Origin: Streptomyces capitiformicae
Lineage (GTDB): Bacteria; Actinomycetota; Actinomycetes; Streptomycetales; Streptomycetaceae
Direction: 5' to 3'
Length of the DNA stretch: 64,000 nucleotides
Assembly: GCF_002214185.1 (NCBI RefSeq)
Contig: NZ_CP022161.1
Location: 6,517,486-6,581,485, forward strand
Shown here in pieces: positions 41,502 through 50,888 of the stretch (position 1 is the first letter of the stretch; every line of letters starts with the position of its first letter). The notes beneath the pieces are model-generated. The model searched no databases. It saw only the letters and a program-made list of their open reading frames with translations, and was not told where the DNA came from. Both the position numbers and the translations under genes were made by a program.

Positions 41502-43007
41502 TCACCGCAGCGGACTGGGTACCTCCGTCCAGATGTCACCCGGCCGCTCCGGCGAAAGGCGCATGAGCGTCAACGCCTTCGTCGGTACCGGCCCCTCCAG
41601 CAGCGTGTCCAGATCGGGGGTGCGCGGCAGGTCCCGTATGGCGGTGGAGAGCGCCTCGCGCAGTACGGGCGTCGAACCGGCCGTGGCGCCCAGTGTGCCC
41701 GTGACCAGGGCGCCGAACAGCTTGCGGCGCAGCGTGGTCTCGTCGTCGGTGATGATGCGGCCGGCCATCGCGGGGGCCGGGATGCCGTGCCGGGCCAGGC
41801 GGGCCGGGCTGACCCGGATGTCGGCGAGGTCACGGTAGATCAGGCGGCGGGGGGCACCCGACGGGGACAGGACCACCAGGAGGTTCTGACCGTGCGCCTC
41901 CAGGGCCACACCCAGGTCGAGCAGCCGGAGGCAGACCGTGAGCGTGAGCCGGGTGAAATCCGCCAGCCAGGAGGGCGACCGGGGCAGCTCGGTCGTCGCG
42001 AGCGCGGCCACCGGAACGACCCGCTCCCCGGTCGCCGTGTCCGCGTATGCCTCCGGTGACTCGCGCAACACCGCCGCCAGATCCGGTGAACCGGCGGTGA
42101 CCGCGCCGAGCGTGCGGGTCACGTGCAGCAGACCGTCCGTGCGGGCGGCGACCTTCGCCATGAAGTCCGAGACGATCGCCGAGGTCTCGATCGAGTAGAC
42201 CGAGATGTCCCGGACGGAGGAGGTGATCCGGGCGCTCAGCGTGGTCTTGACGTGCGGCCCGCCGCCGGGGAGGGCGAGGGTCCGCAGGGACATCAGGGGG
42301 TGGGCCTCGATCACTTCACCCAGGGGGCACTTGAGTACATGGGCCGCCTGCCAGGGATGCACCGGGATCAGCACCCGCCCCCCGTCCCGGAACCGCTCCG
42401 GCCACTCCCCGACCACCAGCGCCTCGTCCACCGGCGCCAGACCCAGCCGTACGATCTGCCGGTGCTCCGGCCCGTAGGCGAGCTGATCGGCGGTCGAGAA
42501 GCCGGGCCGGGAGCGGCAGTTGGGGTGGAAGGGGTGTCCGTCGACCAGCCGTTGTTCCCACTCCCAGCTCGTCACCGGGGGGCGCGCGGTCGCGGCCGCC
42601 CGGTTGGCACGTGACAGTGCCAAGGAGGCCACGCTGTGGTCGAGTTCGGCGGCGAAGGCGGCGCTGTGCGGGACGGCCAGGGCGGTCATGAGCCGTGCCG
42701 GACGGTCGTACGACAACGCGTCGAGCCGCACCTCGTCGACGCGCGCGGCCGTGGCGTACGGGTCCACGAGCGGGCCGTGCAGCCGATGCCCGTCGGCCAG
42801 GTGAAGGGTGACCCCGTCGTCCCCGGCCGCCTCCCGGCGTACCACCCAGGGCATGGGCTCATGGACGAGGCCCCGCCACAGCCGGGACAACACGGCCGCG
42901 CGGGCGCCGGGCAGCGCGGCCGTGTACGGCTGCGTCAGATCGGGGCGTACGGCGCCCAACTCGGCGCCGAGCGCCGCCTCTGCGTCGGACAACGGTTGAC
43001 GATGCAC
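41502..43007 (-). CDS. NRPS-independent siderophore synthetase, IucA/IucC family (1)
   Basis: 501 residues from GTG 43007, preceded by GAGGAG; the longer frame (to 43772) is an artefact. NIS motifs: DGHPFHPNCRSRPGF (ATP-binding HPxHPxxKxR-like; Lys here replaced by Arg/Ser), LIPVHPWQAAHVL, VKTTLSARITSSVRDIS, EAHGQNLLVVL and YRDLADIRVSP. The C-terminal FhuF-like part is short. It condenses a carboxylate (citrate or succinyl-type) with an amine or hydroxylamine after adenylation. Divergent from the second synthetase; no iron-box palindrome of the TTAGGTTAG type was seen between them. Confidence 0.87.
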   Translation of the reverse strand: MHRQPLSDAEAALGAELGAVRPDLTQPYTAALPGARAAVLSRLWRGLVHEPMPWVVRREAAGDDGVTLHLADGHRLHGPLVDPYATAARVDEVRLDALSYDRPARLMTALAVPHSAAFAAELDHSVASLALSRANRAAATARPPVTSWEWEQRLVDGHPFHPNCRSRPGFSTADQLAYGPEHRQIVRLGLAPVDEALVVGEWPERFRDGGRVLIPVHPWQAAHVLKCPLGEVIEAHPLMSLRTLALPGGGPHVKTTLSARITSSVRDISVYSIETSAIVSDFMAKVAARTDGLLHVTRTLGAVTAGSPDLAAVLRESPEAYADTATGERVVPVAALATTELPRSPSWLADFTRLTLTVCLRLLDLGVALEAHGQNLLVVLSPSGAPRRLIYRDLADIRVSPARLARHGIPAPAMAGRIITDDETTLRRKLFGALVTGTLGATAGSTPVLREALSTAIRDLPRTPDLDTLLEGPVPTKALTLMRLSPERPGDIWTEVPSPLR

Positions 43008-43173
43008 GGGCGGGCTCCTCGGGTGCGGAAACGGCGTCGGGCGGGTACGAGGGCAGATACGGGGACCGCATCGGAACGGCGTACGACCACTGCCCGCACA
43101 CCTCTGTGACAACGCACGGATGCCGTATGACGGCTTCGTGGCGCATCGCGGCGGGCAGAGATACTGATCACGA

Positions 43174-44715
43174 GTGCACCGTATGGAACGAATGGACCCC
43201 GTGGACGCCAACCCGACCCGCGACGGCACCGCCGCCGACGCCCACGCCGCCGCCCCGCTGCTCAACTGTCTCCTGCGGGAGGCGGGGGAGCTCGTCGAGC
43301 CGGGCGCGGCCGGAGCCGCCGGAGCGCACCGGCTCAGAGCCAGCGGTCGTCTCCTGCGCGTACGCGGTACTCGCCGCCCCACGGAACCCGAACTGCTCAC
43401 CAACGGCACCTGGCAGCGACTCACCCATACGGAACTGGTCAAACTCACCGCTGAGGAACTCCGCCTCCTCACCGGCCTGCCCAACTCCGAACTGCCCGCC
43501 GAGATGCTCGACAGCCGTGAGGCCGTGGCCGCCGTCCTCACCGCACGCGCCCACGCGACGGCACCCGAGGACCCGTACCGTCTCTCCGAGCAGTCCCTGA
43601 TCACCGGGCACCCGTACCACCCCGCCCCCAAGGCCCGCGGCGGCGGCCCGCCCGCCGCCTGGCTGCCGTACGCGCCCGAGGCGTACGCCGCCTTCCCCCT
43701 GATCCTGCTCGGCGTCCGTGAGGACGCGGTGGTCGAGGAGGGCGACACCGCCGCCCTCGACACGCTGGGCACGGCCCCGCCCGGCTACCGGCTCCTGCCG
43801 GCCCACCCCTGGCAACTCGACCTCGTGGGCAGGGAGTTGGCGGAAGCCTTCGCCGACGGCCGCCTCGTACGGCTGGGGCGTACGGAGGGGGAGGTGTGGC
43901 CGACGGCGGCGATCCGTACCGTGTACACCCCCGAGGCGGACCTCTTCCTCAAGTTCAGCCTGGATGTGCGCATCACCAACGACATCCGCCGCCTGTGGCG
44001 CCACGATCTGCTCAAGCTGCGCCGCACGGACACGGCGGTCACCGCGGCCTTCGCCGAACTGCCGGGCGCCGCCTGGCTGGGTGACCGCGGCTACCGCACC
44101 GCCGACTTCGCCTTCGAGGAACTGGCCGTACTGACCCGCGACGGACTGGCCGACCACCTGGCCCCCGGCACGACCCCCTTCCTCGCCGCCGCCCTCACCG
44201 AGGACACCGCGGCCTTCCCAGGCAACCCACTGGTCCGTACCGCCGAGCCCGAGGCCTGGTGGGAGGCGTATCTGCGCGCGGTCGTACCCCCGGCCCTCGG
44301 CGTCTTCCACCACCACGGCGTCGTCCTCGAAGCCCACCTCCAGAACACCCTCGTCGCCTGCGACCCCGCCGGCACCCCCGTACAGGCCCTCTACCGTGAC
44401 GCCGAGGGCGTCAAGCTCCTGCCGGACGTGACGCGCGCGGCCGGCTGGGAACGGCTGGTCTACTGCCTGCTCGTCAACAACCTCATGGAGATCGCGGCGG
44501 CCCTGGCCGAACACCACCCGGGCGTCGACCACTGGCCCGCCGTACGACGCGAGTTGAAGCGCCACCGCGACATCCCGGAGGCCGAGGAACTCCTCAACTC
44601 CCCCACGCTCCCAGGCAAGACGAACCTACTGCTCCGCTGGACGGCGGCGGACGGGGCGGACGCAAGGTATCTGCCACTGCCCAACCCCCTGTCCGAGTAC
44701 GGCACTTCACAGTGA
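43174..44715 (+). CDS. NRPS-independent siderophore synthetase, IucA/IucC family (2)
   Basis: 513 residues from GTG 43174; ATG 43183 or 43192 are equally possible starts since no clear Shine-Dalgarno is visible. Motifs: ITGHPYHPAPKARGG (HPxHPxxKxR), RLLPAHPWQLDLVG, FLKFSLDVRITNDIRR, VLEAHLQNTLVAC and LYRDAEGVKLLP. This synthetase keeps the Lys that the divergent partner lacks. Two NIS enzymes usually catalyse successive condensations on one siderophore. Biosynthesis of the hydroxamate/diamine precursor is not encoded nearby. Confidence 0.87.
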   Translation: MHRMERMDPVDANPTRDGTAADAHAAAPLLNCLLREAGELVEPGAAGAAGAHRLRASGRLLRVRGTRRPTEPELLTNGTWQRLTHTELVKLTAEELRLLTGLPNSELPAEMLDSREAVAAVLTARAHATAPEDPYRLSEQSLITGHPYHPAPKARGGGPPAAWLPYAPEAYAAFPLILLGVREDAVVEEGDTAALDTLGTAPPGYRLLPAHPWQLDLVGRELAEAFADGRLVRLGRTEGEVWPTAAIRTVYTPEADLFLKFSLDVRITNDIRRLWRHDLLKLRRTDTAVTAAFAELPGAAWLGDRGYRTADFAFEELAVLTRDGLADHLAPGTTPFLAAALTEDTAAFPGNPLVRTAEPEAWWEAYLRAVVPPALGVFHHHGVVLEAHLQNTLVACDPAGTPVQALYRDAEGVKLLPDVTRAAGWERLVYCLLVNNLMEIAAALAEHHPGVDHWPAVRRELKRHRDIPEAEELLNSPTLPGKTNLLLRWTAADGADARYLPLPNPLSEYGTSQ

Positions 44716-45131
44716 TCGACTTCCACCTGGAGTGGCGAGGTGCCGGGCGGCCCTTCGTGGCCCTCCTGAGCGGACTGCGCGGCGTCGGGAAGACCACACG
44801 GGCGGTCGAGTCGTGGTCCGTGACGACCGTGTCCGCCGCGACGATCAGGTAGCACGAGGCGTCGAGCGCCCTGTGCCACGGGACGGTGCGCGCGCCGGTG
44901 GCCTCCAGCGCGGCCGGCGCGGTGAAGTTGTCCACAGGGTGGCGCTGACCTGCGGTGATGCAGCTGAACTGCTGAGCGGGTTCACCTCGATCAGCGCGGC
45001 GGTGAACGCGAGGTCTTCCCGCCGCTGCCTGGGCTCGTCGGTGGTGTACCTGCGGTTGCCGGAGACGGCCCACAAGCAGTTGGAACACCGAGCCGGATCT
45101 CGGCGTCGGCCATCCGCAGCCCGCCGCGTCC
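44716..45131. other. Unassigned region with minus-strand protein-like scraps
   Basis: Minus strand can be read NCLWAVSGNRRYTTDEPRQR then REDLAFTAALIEVNP, and in another frame RHPVDNFTAPAALEATGART then VPWHRALDASCYLIVAADTV. These look like pieces of one lost gene interrupted by frameshifts. No family recognised. Confidence 0.35.
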
Positions 45132-46514
45132 CTACGCGCCGGCGAAGGAGCCACTCCGTGCGGCGTGATCGCCGGTCGCGGCTTTGACCAGCCGCCTCTC
45201 GAAGGAGAGGAGTATCTGTTCGAGATCGTTCGCGTCGAACGACGTCGCATCCGTCCCGAGACTGATTCCGGCCGTCTCGGACATACCCCAGACAACGAAG
45301 CAGAGCTTTCCGGAGTATGGGTCGACGGGTTTGGGGAATCGTCTGTAAAGGCTGGATTCCATGGCTCGCTCGATGTCCTGCTGTGCCCTGTCCGCGCGAG
45401 CCCGAATCAGCGTGCGGGGCGCTATGGGGAGGATGTTGACCACGTACGGGTTGTGTGCCGAGCGGCCCAGTTCGGCGGAGACCTCGTCCAGGGACCTGGC
45501 GTAGCGGTCGGGCTCTCGCAGGCTGACGGACGAGGATCTGACGAGTGCCGTGTCAACGGCCCGGCACAGCGTCGGGAACCGGTCGCTGCCCAGGGACGTG
45601 TCGACCAGGACGAGTGCCCGGCCGGCGATATGGGCCACCGACTCGCGGGCGAAGGTGGTCTGCCGGTTGGCCATCACGGTGTTGAACACGCAGTTGCCAA
45701 TGCCGAGGTGCTCGGCGAGCGCGCACGCGTATGCGGCTTGCAGGACGGCGGCCACGGATGTCCGGTACTGCTTCGCCAGACCGGCTGCCGCGAGGGCGAC
45801 GGCCGTCGAGTCGAGGCATACGAAGTTGTAGACGGCGTCCTTGTGGCCCGCGGGCGTCCGGAGTTCGGGCATGACGGACTGACGGAGCATGGCCCGGTCA
45901 TGGGTGTCGACACGATGGGCGTGCCGCAGCCCCGAGGGACTGGCTTCGAAGCTCGCGATCTGCCGCGGCTGCCACCCCGAACCGAGGTCGGCGCCCGGAT
46001 TGGCGGCCAGTCGGGCTATGTGTTCGGCCACGATCCGGGCGGCCGTCGTGTCCGCCGAGAAATGGTGCAATGACAGCGCGATGTGGATGGGCCTGCTGTC
46101 CACGGTGACGACGGCGGCCCGCAACGGCAGGTCGTCCGGGGCGAATCCGGGCTCGGCCAGCCGGAGAGTGAAGGCGTTCAGCTCGTCGTGGGTCGCCGGG
46201 ACGTCGGAGGCGTACTCGTCGACCTGGAGCACCCCGGAAGCCACGACGACCGCGCGCGGGCGCCCGTCCGCGTCACGTGGATACAGCGTGCGCAGCGCCT
46301 CGAAGTGGGCCATGACCACGGCGAAGGCATGCAGCACCGCAGCCATGTCCGGCGTGCCGTCGAGTGCCCGCCCCATCCGTACGTTCCTGTTGCGGGGTCC
46401 GTGGAGATGGGGGTGGCATCCCTCGCGTTCATGGGCCTTCTGCGACCACGTCAGTTCATGCTCTCCGGCGGTGCCGGCGACGAAGACGACGTCATGGCGT
46501 GCGATCTGTCGCAT
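45132..46514 (-). CDS. Stand-alone condensation-domain (acyltransferase) protein
   Basis: 460 residues; ATG 46514 starts MRQIARHDVVFVAGTAGEHE. Chloramphenicol-acetyltransferase-like fold as in NRPS condensation domains. The catalytic motif is HHFSADTTA in IALSLHHFSADTTAARI, with Asp conserved but Gly of HHxxxDG replaced by Thr. Later blocks are VAAVLQAAYACALAEHLG, GNCVFNTVMANRQ (D-F-G-x-x-x-x-R region equivalent) and YVVNILPIAP. It may condense or esterify an amine or alcohol onto an acyl donor, possibly during the same siderophore pathway. No carrier protein is encoded in the window. Confidence 0.8.
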   Translation of the reverse strand: MRQIARHDVVFVAGTAGEHELTWSQKAHEREGCHPHLHGPRNRNVRMGRALDGTPDMAAVLHAFAVVMAHFEALRTLYPRDADGRPRAVVVASGVLQVDEYASDVPATHDELNAFTLRLAEPGFAPDDLPLRAAVVTVDSRPIHIALSLHHFSADTTAARIVAEHIARLAANPGADLGSGWQPRQIASFEASPSGLRHAHRVDTHDRAMLRQSVMPELRTPAGHKDAVYNFVCLDSTAVALAAAGLAKQYRTSVAAVLQAAYACALAEHLGIGNCVFNTVMANRQTTFARESVAHIAGRALVLVDTSLGSDRFPTLCRAVDTALVRSSSVSLREPDRYARSLDEVSAELGRSAHNPYVVNILPIAPRTLIRARADRAQQDIERAMESSLYRRFPKPVDPYSGKLCFVVWGMSETAGISLGTDATSFDANDLEQILLSFERRLVKAATGDHAARSGSFAGA

Positions 46515-46753
46515 ACCTGCCCCGGCCCTCCTCCGGTACGTCGGCGGCGTGCCACGTCTCGCGGATGTGCGCGGCAAGTTCGCCGACCGGACGGCGCGGA
46601 GGCCCTCGATCCTCCACGCCGTCCGGCGGTACGACGACGCGGCCGGAGCGAAGGCGCCCCCTCTTCAGGCAGAGGATAGATCCGCGCGGACCACGTGCGT
46701 CAATGCTCGGGAAGTAGGGAACGCGGCGGCGGTGGACAGTTTTCCTGCCGCGT

Positions 46754-46797
46754 CCCACCCGGTCGTTACCGCGCCCCACCGGTCGTTACCGCGTCCC
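46754..46797. repeat. 20-bp tandem duplication
   Basis: GGTCGTTACCGCG occurs at 46761 and again at 46781 inside a 20-bp duplicated unit with flanking CCCACC. Confidence 0.85.
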
Positions 46798-46997
46798 GTC
46801 GGCGATCGCGGCCAGGTGGACACCGCCCCGCAGTGTCGACCGATGAGGTTGCGGGCCGGCTTGACCCGGACGGCTCGAGGGATGTCGCGGCGGTACTCAC
46901 GTGAGATGTCCCTTCCAGGAGGTCGAGAGGGCGTGGGAAGCGTGGGCGCCTGCGGGCCCGAGCGGCGTACGGCCTTCCTGGATCGCGCTCTCGTGTC

Positions 46998-47013
46998 GTT
47001 GAAGCGCTTCGAC
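46998..47013. promoter_or_regulatory. LacI-type operator-like palindrome 1
   Basis: GTTGAAGCGCTTCGAC: seven of eight base pairs are symmetrical around a central CG, the usual form of a LacI/GalR-family site. A second, near-identical site lies 243 bp downstream. Both are upstream of the solute-binding-protein remnant and GH74 gene. Confidence 0.6.
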
Positions 47014-47240
47014 ACCGCATGACGCTGAGTCGTGCGTCAATGACAGGCCGCCCAGCCGTCGCCAGCCGTTTTTCCAGCGTTGGTGTTCCTCTCTGAGAGT
47101 TCGCCCAGAGTCACAGATCACCTGGGGAAAGCCGCATGGAGGGCAGGGCGTGCCGCCACCCGAGACCATGCCTGTTACCGAAAAGTGACCTGGACGGCCC
47201 GTTGTCGCGCCCTGAAACACGGCCTTAGTGTCACCGAAAC

Positions 47241-47256
47241 GTCGAAGCGCATCGAC
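47241..47256. promoter_or_regulatory. LacI-type operator-like palindrome 2
   Basis: GTCGAAGCGCATCGAC, again seven of eight pairs symmetrical around CG. With site 1 it gives a shared form GTYGAAGCGCWTCGAC. It lies 96-111 bp upstream of ATG 47352. Confidence 0.6.
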
Positions 47257-47351
47257 GCCGCTTTCCTCCCGCCGTCCCGGCATCAGGCCCCGGACGACTC
47301 AGCGTCGGCCGCCCGCCGGTCGGATCCACGAAAACGAAGGGCCGCACCGAC

Positions 47352-47632
47352 ATGAGCACCGAGATGAACCGCCGAGCCGTCCTGCGAACAGCCGCCGGCG
47401 TAGCGGGCGCCGCCTCTCTCTCACCGCTGTCGGCCGCCTGCGGGGCAGCGCCTCGGGTACCGGCAAGGGCGGCACCGGCAGCAAGAAGGGCCTGGCCGCC
47501 GCGCTGCCAGTGGAAGGGCCCAGGACGGTCGGCAAGCCGGACGTCGCGTCTGCGAGGCTCCCCAACGGAGCGGTCACGGAGCCGGGTTACCTCACTCTTC
47601 CCACGCACCTGAAAGGCAAGTACCCGTCATGA
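47352..47632 (+). pseudogene. Sugar ABC transporter solute-binding lipoprotein, N-terminal remnant
   Basis: ATG 47352 opens MSTEMNRRAVLRTAAGVAGA with twin-arginine signal and lipobox SAACG. After Cys the frame shifts and continues GSASGTGKGGTGSKKGLAAA, LPVEGP...KPDVASARLPNGAV, TEPGYLTLPTHLKGKYPS, typical of the first 90 residues of Streptomyces family-1 extracellular solute-binding proteins. It stops at 47632, overlapping the GH74 start by ATGA; the remaining 400 or so residues and the permease genes are gone. Confidence 0.7.
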
Positions 47633-49980
47633 CCCATGCCCCGCACCTCTCCCGCCGAGGACTGCTGGCCGCCGGCGCGGCCGCGGCCGCACTCCCTGTG
47701 CTCGCCCCCTCCGCTGCCTCCGCCGCGTCCACCGGCGCGGCCGGGAAGCTCAGACGCACGCCCTACACCTTCCGCAACGCGGAAATAGTCGGCGGCGGCT
47801 TCGTCCCGGGCATCGTCTTCAACCAGAGCGAACCCGGACTGGTGTACGCCCGGACCGACATCGGCGGCGCCTACCGCCTCGACACGGCGACCAAGCGGTG
47901 GATCCCCCTCACCGACTGGATCGGCTGGGACGAGTGGGGACACACCGGCATCATCAGCCTCGCCACCGACGAGGTCGACCCCGACCGCGTCTACCTGGCG
48001 GCGGGCACCTACACCCTTCCCGACTGGGACCCGACCACGGCGGCGATCCTGCGCTCGACCGACCGCGGCCGCACCTGGAAGACCACTACCCTGCCGTTCC
48101 GGCTGGGCGGCAACATGCCCGGCCGGGGCATCGGCGAGCGGCTGGTGATCGACCCCAACCGCAACAAGATCCTCTACCTGGGCGTGCGCGGGGGCCATGG
48201 GCTGTGGCGCAGCACCGACCACGGCAAGACCTTCGAGAAGGTGACCAGCTTCCCCAACGTGGGCAACTTCGTCATCGACCCCAGCACCCCCGACGGCTAC
48301 AACGGCGACAACCTGGGTGTGCTGCAAGTCGTCTTCGACAAGCGCACCGGCAGAGCGGGCAGGGCCACCCGGACCCTCTACGTCACCGTCGCTGACAAGG
48401 ACAACATCCTGTACCGGTCCACCGACGCGGGAGCGACCTGGGAGCGCGTACCCGGGCAGCCCACCGGCTTCATCCCGCACCACGCGGTCTTCGACCACGT
48501 CGGCGGCTACCTGTACCTGGCGACCAGCGACACCGCCGGCCCGTATGAAGGCTTCAAGGGCGACGTGTGGAAGCTGGACACCGCCACCGACACCTGGACC
48601 TGCATCAGCCCGGTCCCGTCCACCAGCGCCGACAACGAGTGGGGTTACAGCGGTCTGACCATCGACCGGCAGAACCCGGACACCCTGATGGTGTCCACCC
48701 AGCTCAAGTGGTGGCCCGACTGCATCCTCTTCCGCTCCACCGACGGTGGCGCGAGCTGGACCCGCGCGTGGGACATGGGCGCGAATTCCGAGCGCACCCT
48801 GCGCTACGACATCGACATCTCCGACTCCCCCTGGCTGACCTGGAACGCCTCGCCGTCGCTGCCCGAGATGACCCCCAAGCTGGGCTGGATGATGGAGTCC
48901 GTCCAGATCGACCCCTTCGACTCCGACCACTTCATGTACGGCACCGGAGCGACGATCTACGGCGCCGACAACCTGACCGACTGGGACAGCGGCGGCACGG
49001 TGCACCTGGCCGTACGGGCCCAGGGGTTGGAGGAAACCGCTGTCATGTGTGTGATCAGCCCGCCCGTCGGCGCGGCGCACCTCTTCTCCGGCGTGGGCGA
49101 TGTCGGCGGCTTCCGGCACACGGATTTCCACAAGGCGCCGAAGATGTACGACAACCCGACCTTCGGCGGCACCCCGGCCCTGGACTACGCGGAGCTGGCG
49201 CCCCACACCATCGTGCGGGTCGGCCACCCCACCAGCGGCTGGACCCAGCACTTCGCCGTCTCCACCGACAGCGGCGGCACCTGGAAGCCGTCGGGCAGTG
49301 AGCCGGCCGGCGTCACCGGGCCCGGAGTCGAGGACCAGGCCGTCGCCGTCAGCGCCGACGGCAGGCGGATCGTCTGGTCCCCGGCCGGTGCGCCGGTCAG
49401 CTGGTCCGACGACCACGGAGCGACCTGGACGGCGTCGAAGGGGCTGCCGAGCGGGGCCCCCGTACGCTCCGACCGGGTGAACCCGGCGAAGTTCTACGCC
49501 TACGCTTCCGGCGTCTTCTACCTCAGCACCGACGGCGGCAAAAGCTTCGAGGCCACGGCGGCGACCGGTCTGCCCACCGCGGGGAACGTTCGGTTCAAGC
49601 CGGTACCGGGCCACGAGGGCGACATCTGGCTGGCCGGCGGCACCACCAAGCCCACCACCCCCACACCGTACGGGCTGTGGCGGTCGACCGACTCCGGAAC
49701 GTCCTTCACCAGGTTCACGGCGGTGGACGAGGGCGACGTCGTCGGATTCGGCAAGGCCGCGCCCGGCGCCACCTACCCCGCCGTCTACACCAGCTCCAAG
49801 ATCCGCGGCGTGCGCGGCATCTTCCGGTCCGACAACGCGGGCCGGACCTGGATCCGCATCAACGACGACCGGCACCAGTACGCCTGGACCGGCAACACCA
49901 TCACCGGAGACCCCCGGGTCCACGGTCGCGTCTACTTCGGGACGAACGGACGAGGAGTCATCTACGGCGACCCCAAGTGA
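47629..49980 (+). CDS. Secreted GH74 xyloglucanase
   Basis: 783 residues with a Tat signal (SRRGLLAAGAAAAALPVLAP, cleavage near SAASA). Two seven-bladed beta-propellers built from BNR/sortilin-like repeats: LVYARTDIGGAYRLD, ILRSTDRGRTWKTTTLP, GLWRSTDHGKTFEKV, LYRSTDAGATWERVPG, LFRSTDGGASWTRAWDM, FYLSTDGGKSFEATA, GLWRSTDSGTSFTRF, IFRSDNAGRTWIRIND. The usual catalytic aspartates correspond to RTDIGG near the N-terminus and the MESVQIDPFDSDHFMYGT region. No carbohydrate-binding module follows. It should cleave xyloglucan backbones outside the cell. The start overlaps the upstream remnant's stop. Confidence 0.92.
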   Translation: MTHAPHLSRRGLLAAGAAAAALPVLAPSAASAASTGAAGKLRRTPYTFRNAEIVGGGFVPGIVFNQSEPGLVYARTDIGGAYRLDTATKRWIPLTDWIGWDEWGHTGIISLATDEVDPDRVYLAAGTYTLPDWDPTTAAILRSTDRGRTWKTTTLPFRLGGNMPGRGIGERLVIDPNRNKILYLGVRGGHGLWRSTDHGKTFEKVTSFPNVGNFVIDPSTPDGYNGDNLGVLQVVFDKRTGRAGRATRTLYVTVADKDNILYRSTDAGATWERVPGQPTGFIPHHAVFDHVGGYLYLATSDTAGPYEGFKGDVWKLDTATDTWTCISPVPSTSADNEWGYSGLTIDRQNPDTLMVSTQLKWWPDCILFRSTDGGASWTRAWDMGANSERTLRYDIDISDSPWLTWNASPSLPEMTPKLGWMMESVQIDPFDSDHFMYGTGATIYGADNLTDWDSGGTVHLAVRAQGLEETAVMCVISPPVGAAHLFSGVGDVGGFRHTDFHKAPKMYDNPTFGGTPALDYAELAPHTIVRVGHPTSGWTQHFAVSTDSGGTWKPSGSEPAGVTGPGVEDQAVAVSADGRRIVWSPAGAPVSWSDDHGATWTASKGLPSGAPVRSDRVNPAKFYAYASGVFYLSTDGGKSFEATAATGLPTAGNVRFKPVPGHEGDIWLAGGTTKPTTPTPYGLWRSTDSGTSFTRFTAVDEGDVVGFGKAAPGATYPAVYTSSKIRGVRGIFRSDNAGRTWIRINDDRHQYAWTGNTITGDPRVHGRVYFGTNGRGVIYGDPK

Positions 49981-50035
49981 GGTTCGGCTCCCGGCCGCCT
50001 CGCTCCGCACCCGCCGTCCCGAAAGGGAGACCGAC

Positions 50036-50062
50036 GTCGCCCTGCCATCAGGGCAGGGCGAC
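50036..50062 (+). terminator. Hairpin between GH74 and GH12 genes
   Basis: GTCGCCCTGCC (50036-50046) pairs with GGCAGGGCGAC (50052-50062), loop of 5, midway between the two glycanase genes; terminator or attenuator. Confidence 0.75.
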
Positions 50063-50116
50063 CGACTTCTCCTCTCCTGTGTGATCCCCCCACTCAGCAC
50101 ACATTCCGGAGGGCTG

Positions 50117-50833
50117 ATGAAATTCCGTACCGGCTGGGCCGCGCTTCTCACGGCTCTGGCTCTCGTCTTCACCCTGCCGAATTCGGCGGTGGCCGCGTCA
50201 CAGACGTACTGGTTCAAGCACTACTCGACCGGCGGCAACGCCACGACGTGGTACGCCAACGACAACTCCTGGGGTGTGAACTCCCCGACCGGCACCGGCT
50301 TCGTCGCCATGGTCAACGGCAAGGACTGGGGCTGGTCGTCCCCGGTGACCACACTCCCCAAGAAGATCGGCGCCGTCAATCCCAACAACACGTCGTGGTT
50401 CAGCCAGTCGGCGTGGCCGAAGTCCGGCTCGCGCTACAACGCCACGTACGACATCTTCATCGACCCGATCCCCGAGCCGAACAACCGCAACTCCAAGACC
50501 GAGCTGATGATCTGGCTCAACTGGCACAACACCAGGCCGCTGGCCGACCGCTACGACGCGAACGGCGAAGCGATCCCGACCGCGACCAACGTCAGCCTGG
50601 CCGGCCGCAGCTGGGACATCTACGACTACCACTGGCCGAACGGCGACCACACCCTCAGCTTCCTGGACAGGAGCAGGTCCGGCTGGTGGTCCGGCAGCCT
50701 CACGCCGTTCTTCAACTACGGCCTGAACAAGGGCCTCTACACCAACGACCACTACCTCAACAGCGTCATGGCCGGCTGGGAATTCGGGCCGGGCGACTAC
50801 ACCGCCCACTCCTGGGGCGCCGTGGGCTTCTGA
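50117..50833 (+). CDS. Secreted GH12 endoglucanase/xyloglucanase
   Basis: 238 residues from ATG 50117 (CCGGAGGG upstream). Signal peptide TGWAALLTALALVFTLPNSA to about 27. GH12 beta-jelly-roll with nucleophile Glu129 in KTELMIWLNW and acid/base Glu222 in VMAGWEFGPG; Trp-rich cleft (WYANDNSWGVN, TSWFSQSAWPK). Single domain without CBM, usual GH12 size. Together with GH74 it would depolymerise xyloglucan or cellulose. The gene has its own ribosome-binding site and a terminator downstream. Confidence 0.92.
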   Translation: MKFRTGWAALLTALALVFTLPNSAVAASQTYWFKHYSTGGNATTWYANDNSWGVNSPTGTGFVAMVNGKDWGWSSPVTTLPKKIGAVNPNNTSWFSQSAWPKSGSRYNATYDIFIDPIPEPNNRNSKTELMIWLNWHNTRPLADRYDANGEAIPTATNVSLAGRSWDIYDYHWPNGDHTLSFLDRSRSGWWSGSLTPFFNYGLNKGLYTNDHYLNSVMAGWEFGPGDYTAHSWGAVGF

Positions 50834-50888
50834 CGCCGCCACAAGCAGAAGGGCGGACCGGTGACCGGCCGCCCTCTGCCGGGAAGTA

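Larger units (their letters stand above)
46515..47351. other. Gene-free region upstream of the xyloglucan locus
   Basis: Contains a short tandem repeat (46754-46797) and two operator-like palindromes (46998, 47241). Open frames on both strands lack signatures. Confidence 0.5.

Noticed and set aside
43007..43173. Iron-box (DmdR/DtxR-type) operator between the two siderophore synthetases
   Set aside because: I looked for TTAGGTTAGGCTAACCTAA-like palindromes and saw none.
41502..43772. Siderophore synthetase starting at 43772 (756 residues)
   Set aside because: The added 255 residues overlap the divergent synthetase in antisense and are low-complexity; GTG 43007 has GAGGAG and gives family length.
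47587..50217. 876-codon open frame on the minus strand
   Set aside because: It is antisense to the clearly coding GH74 gene and into GH12; its Gly/Arg/Val-rich sequence has no domain.
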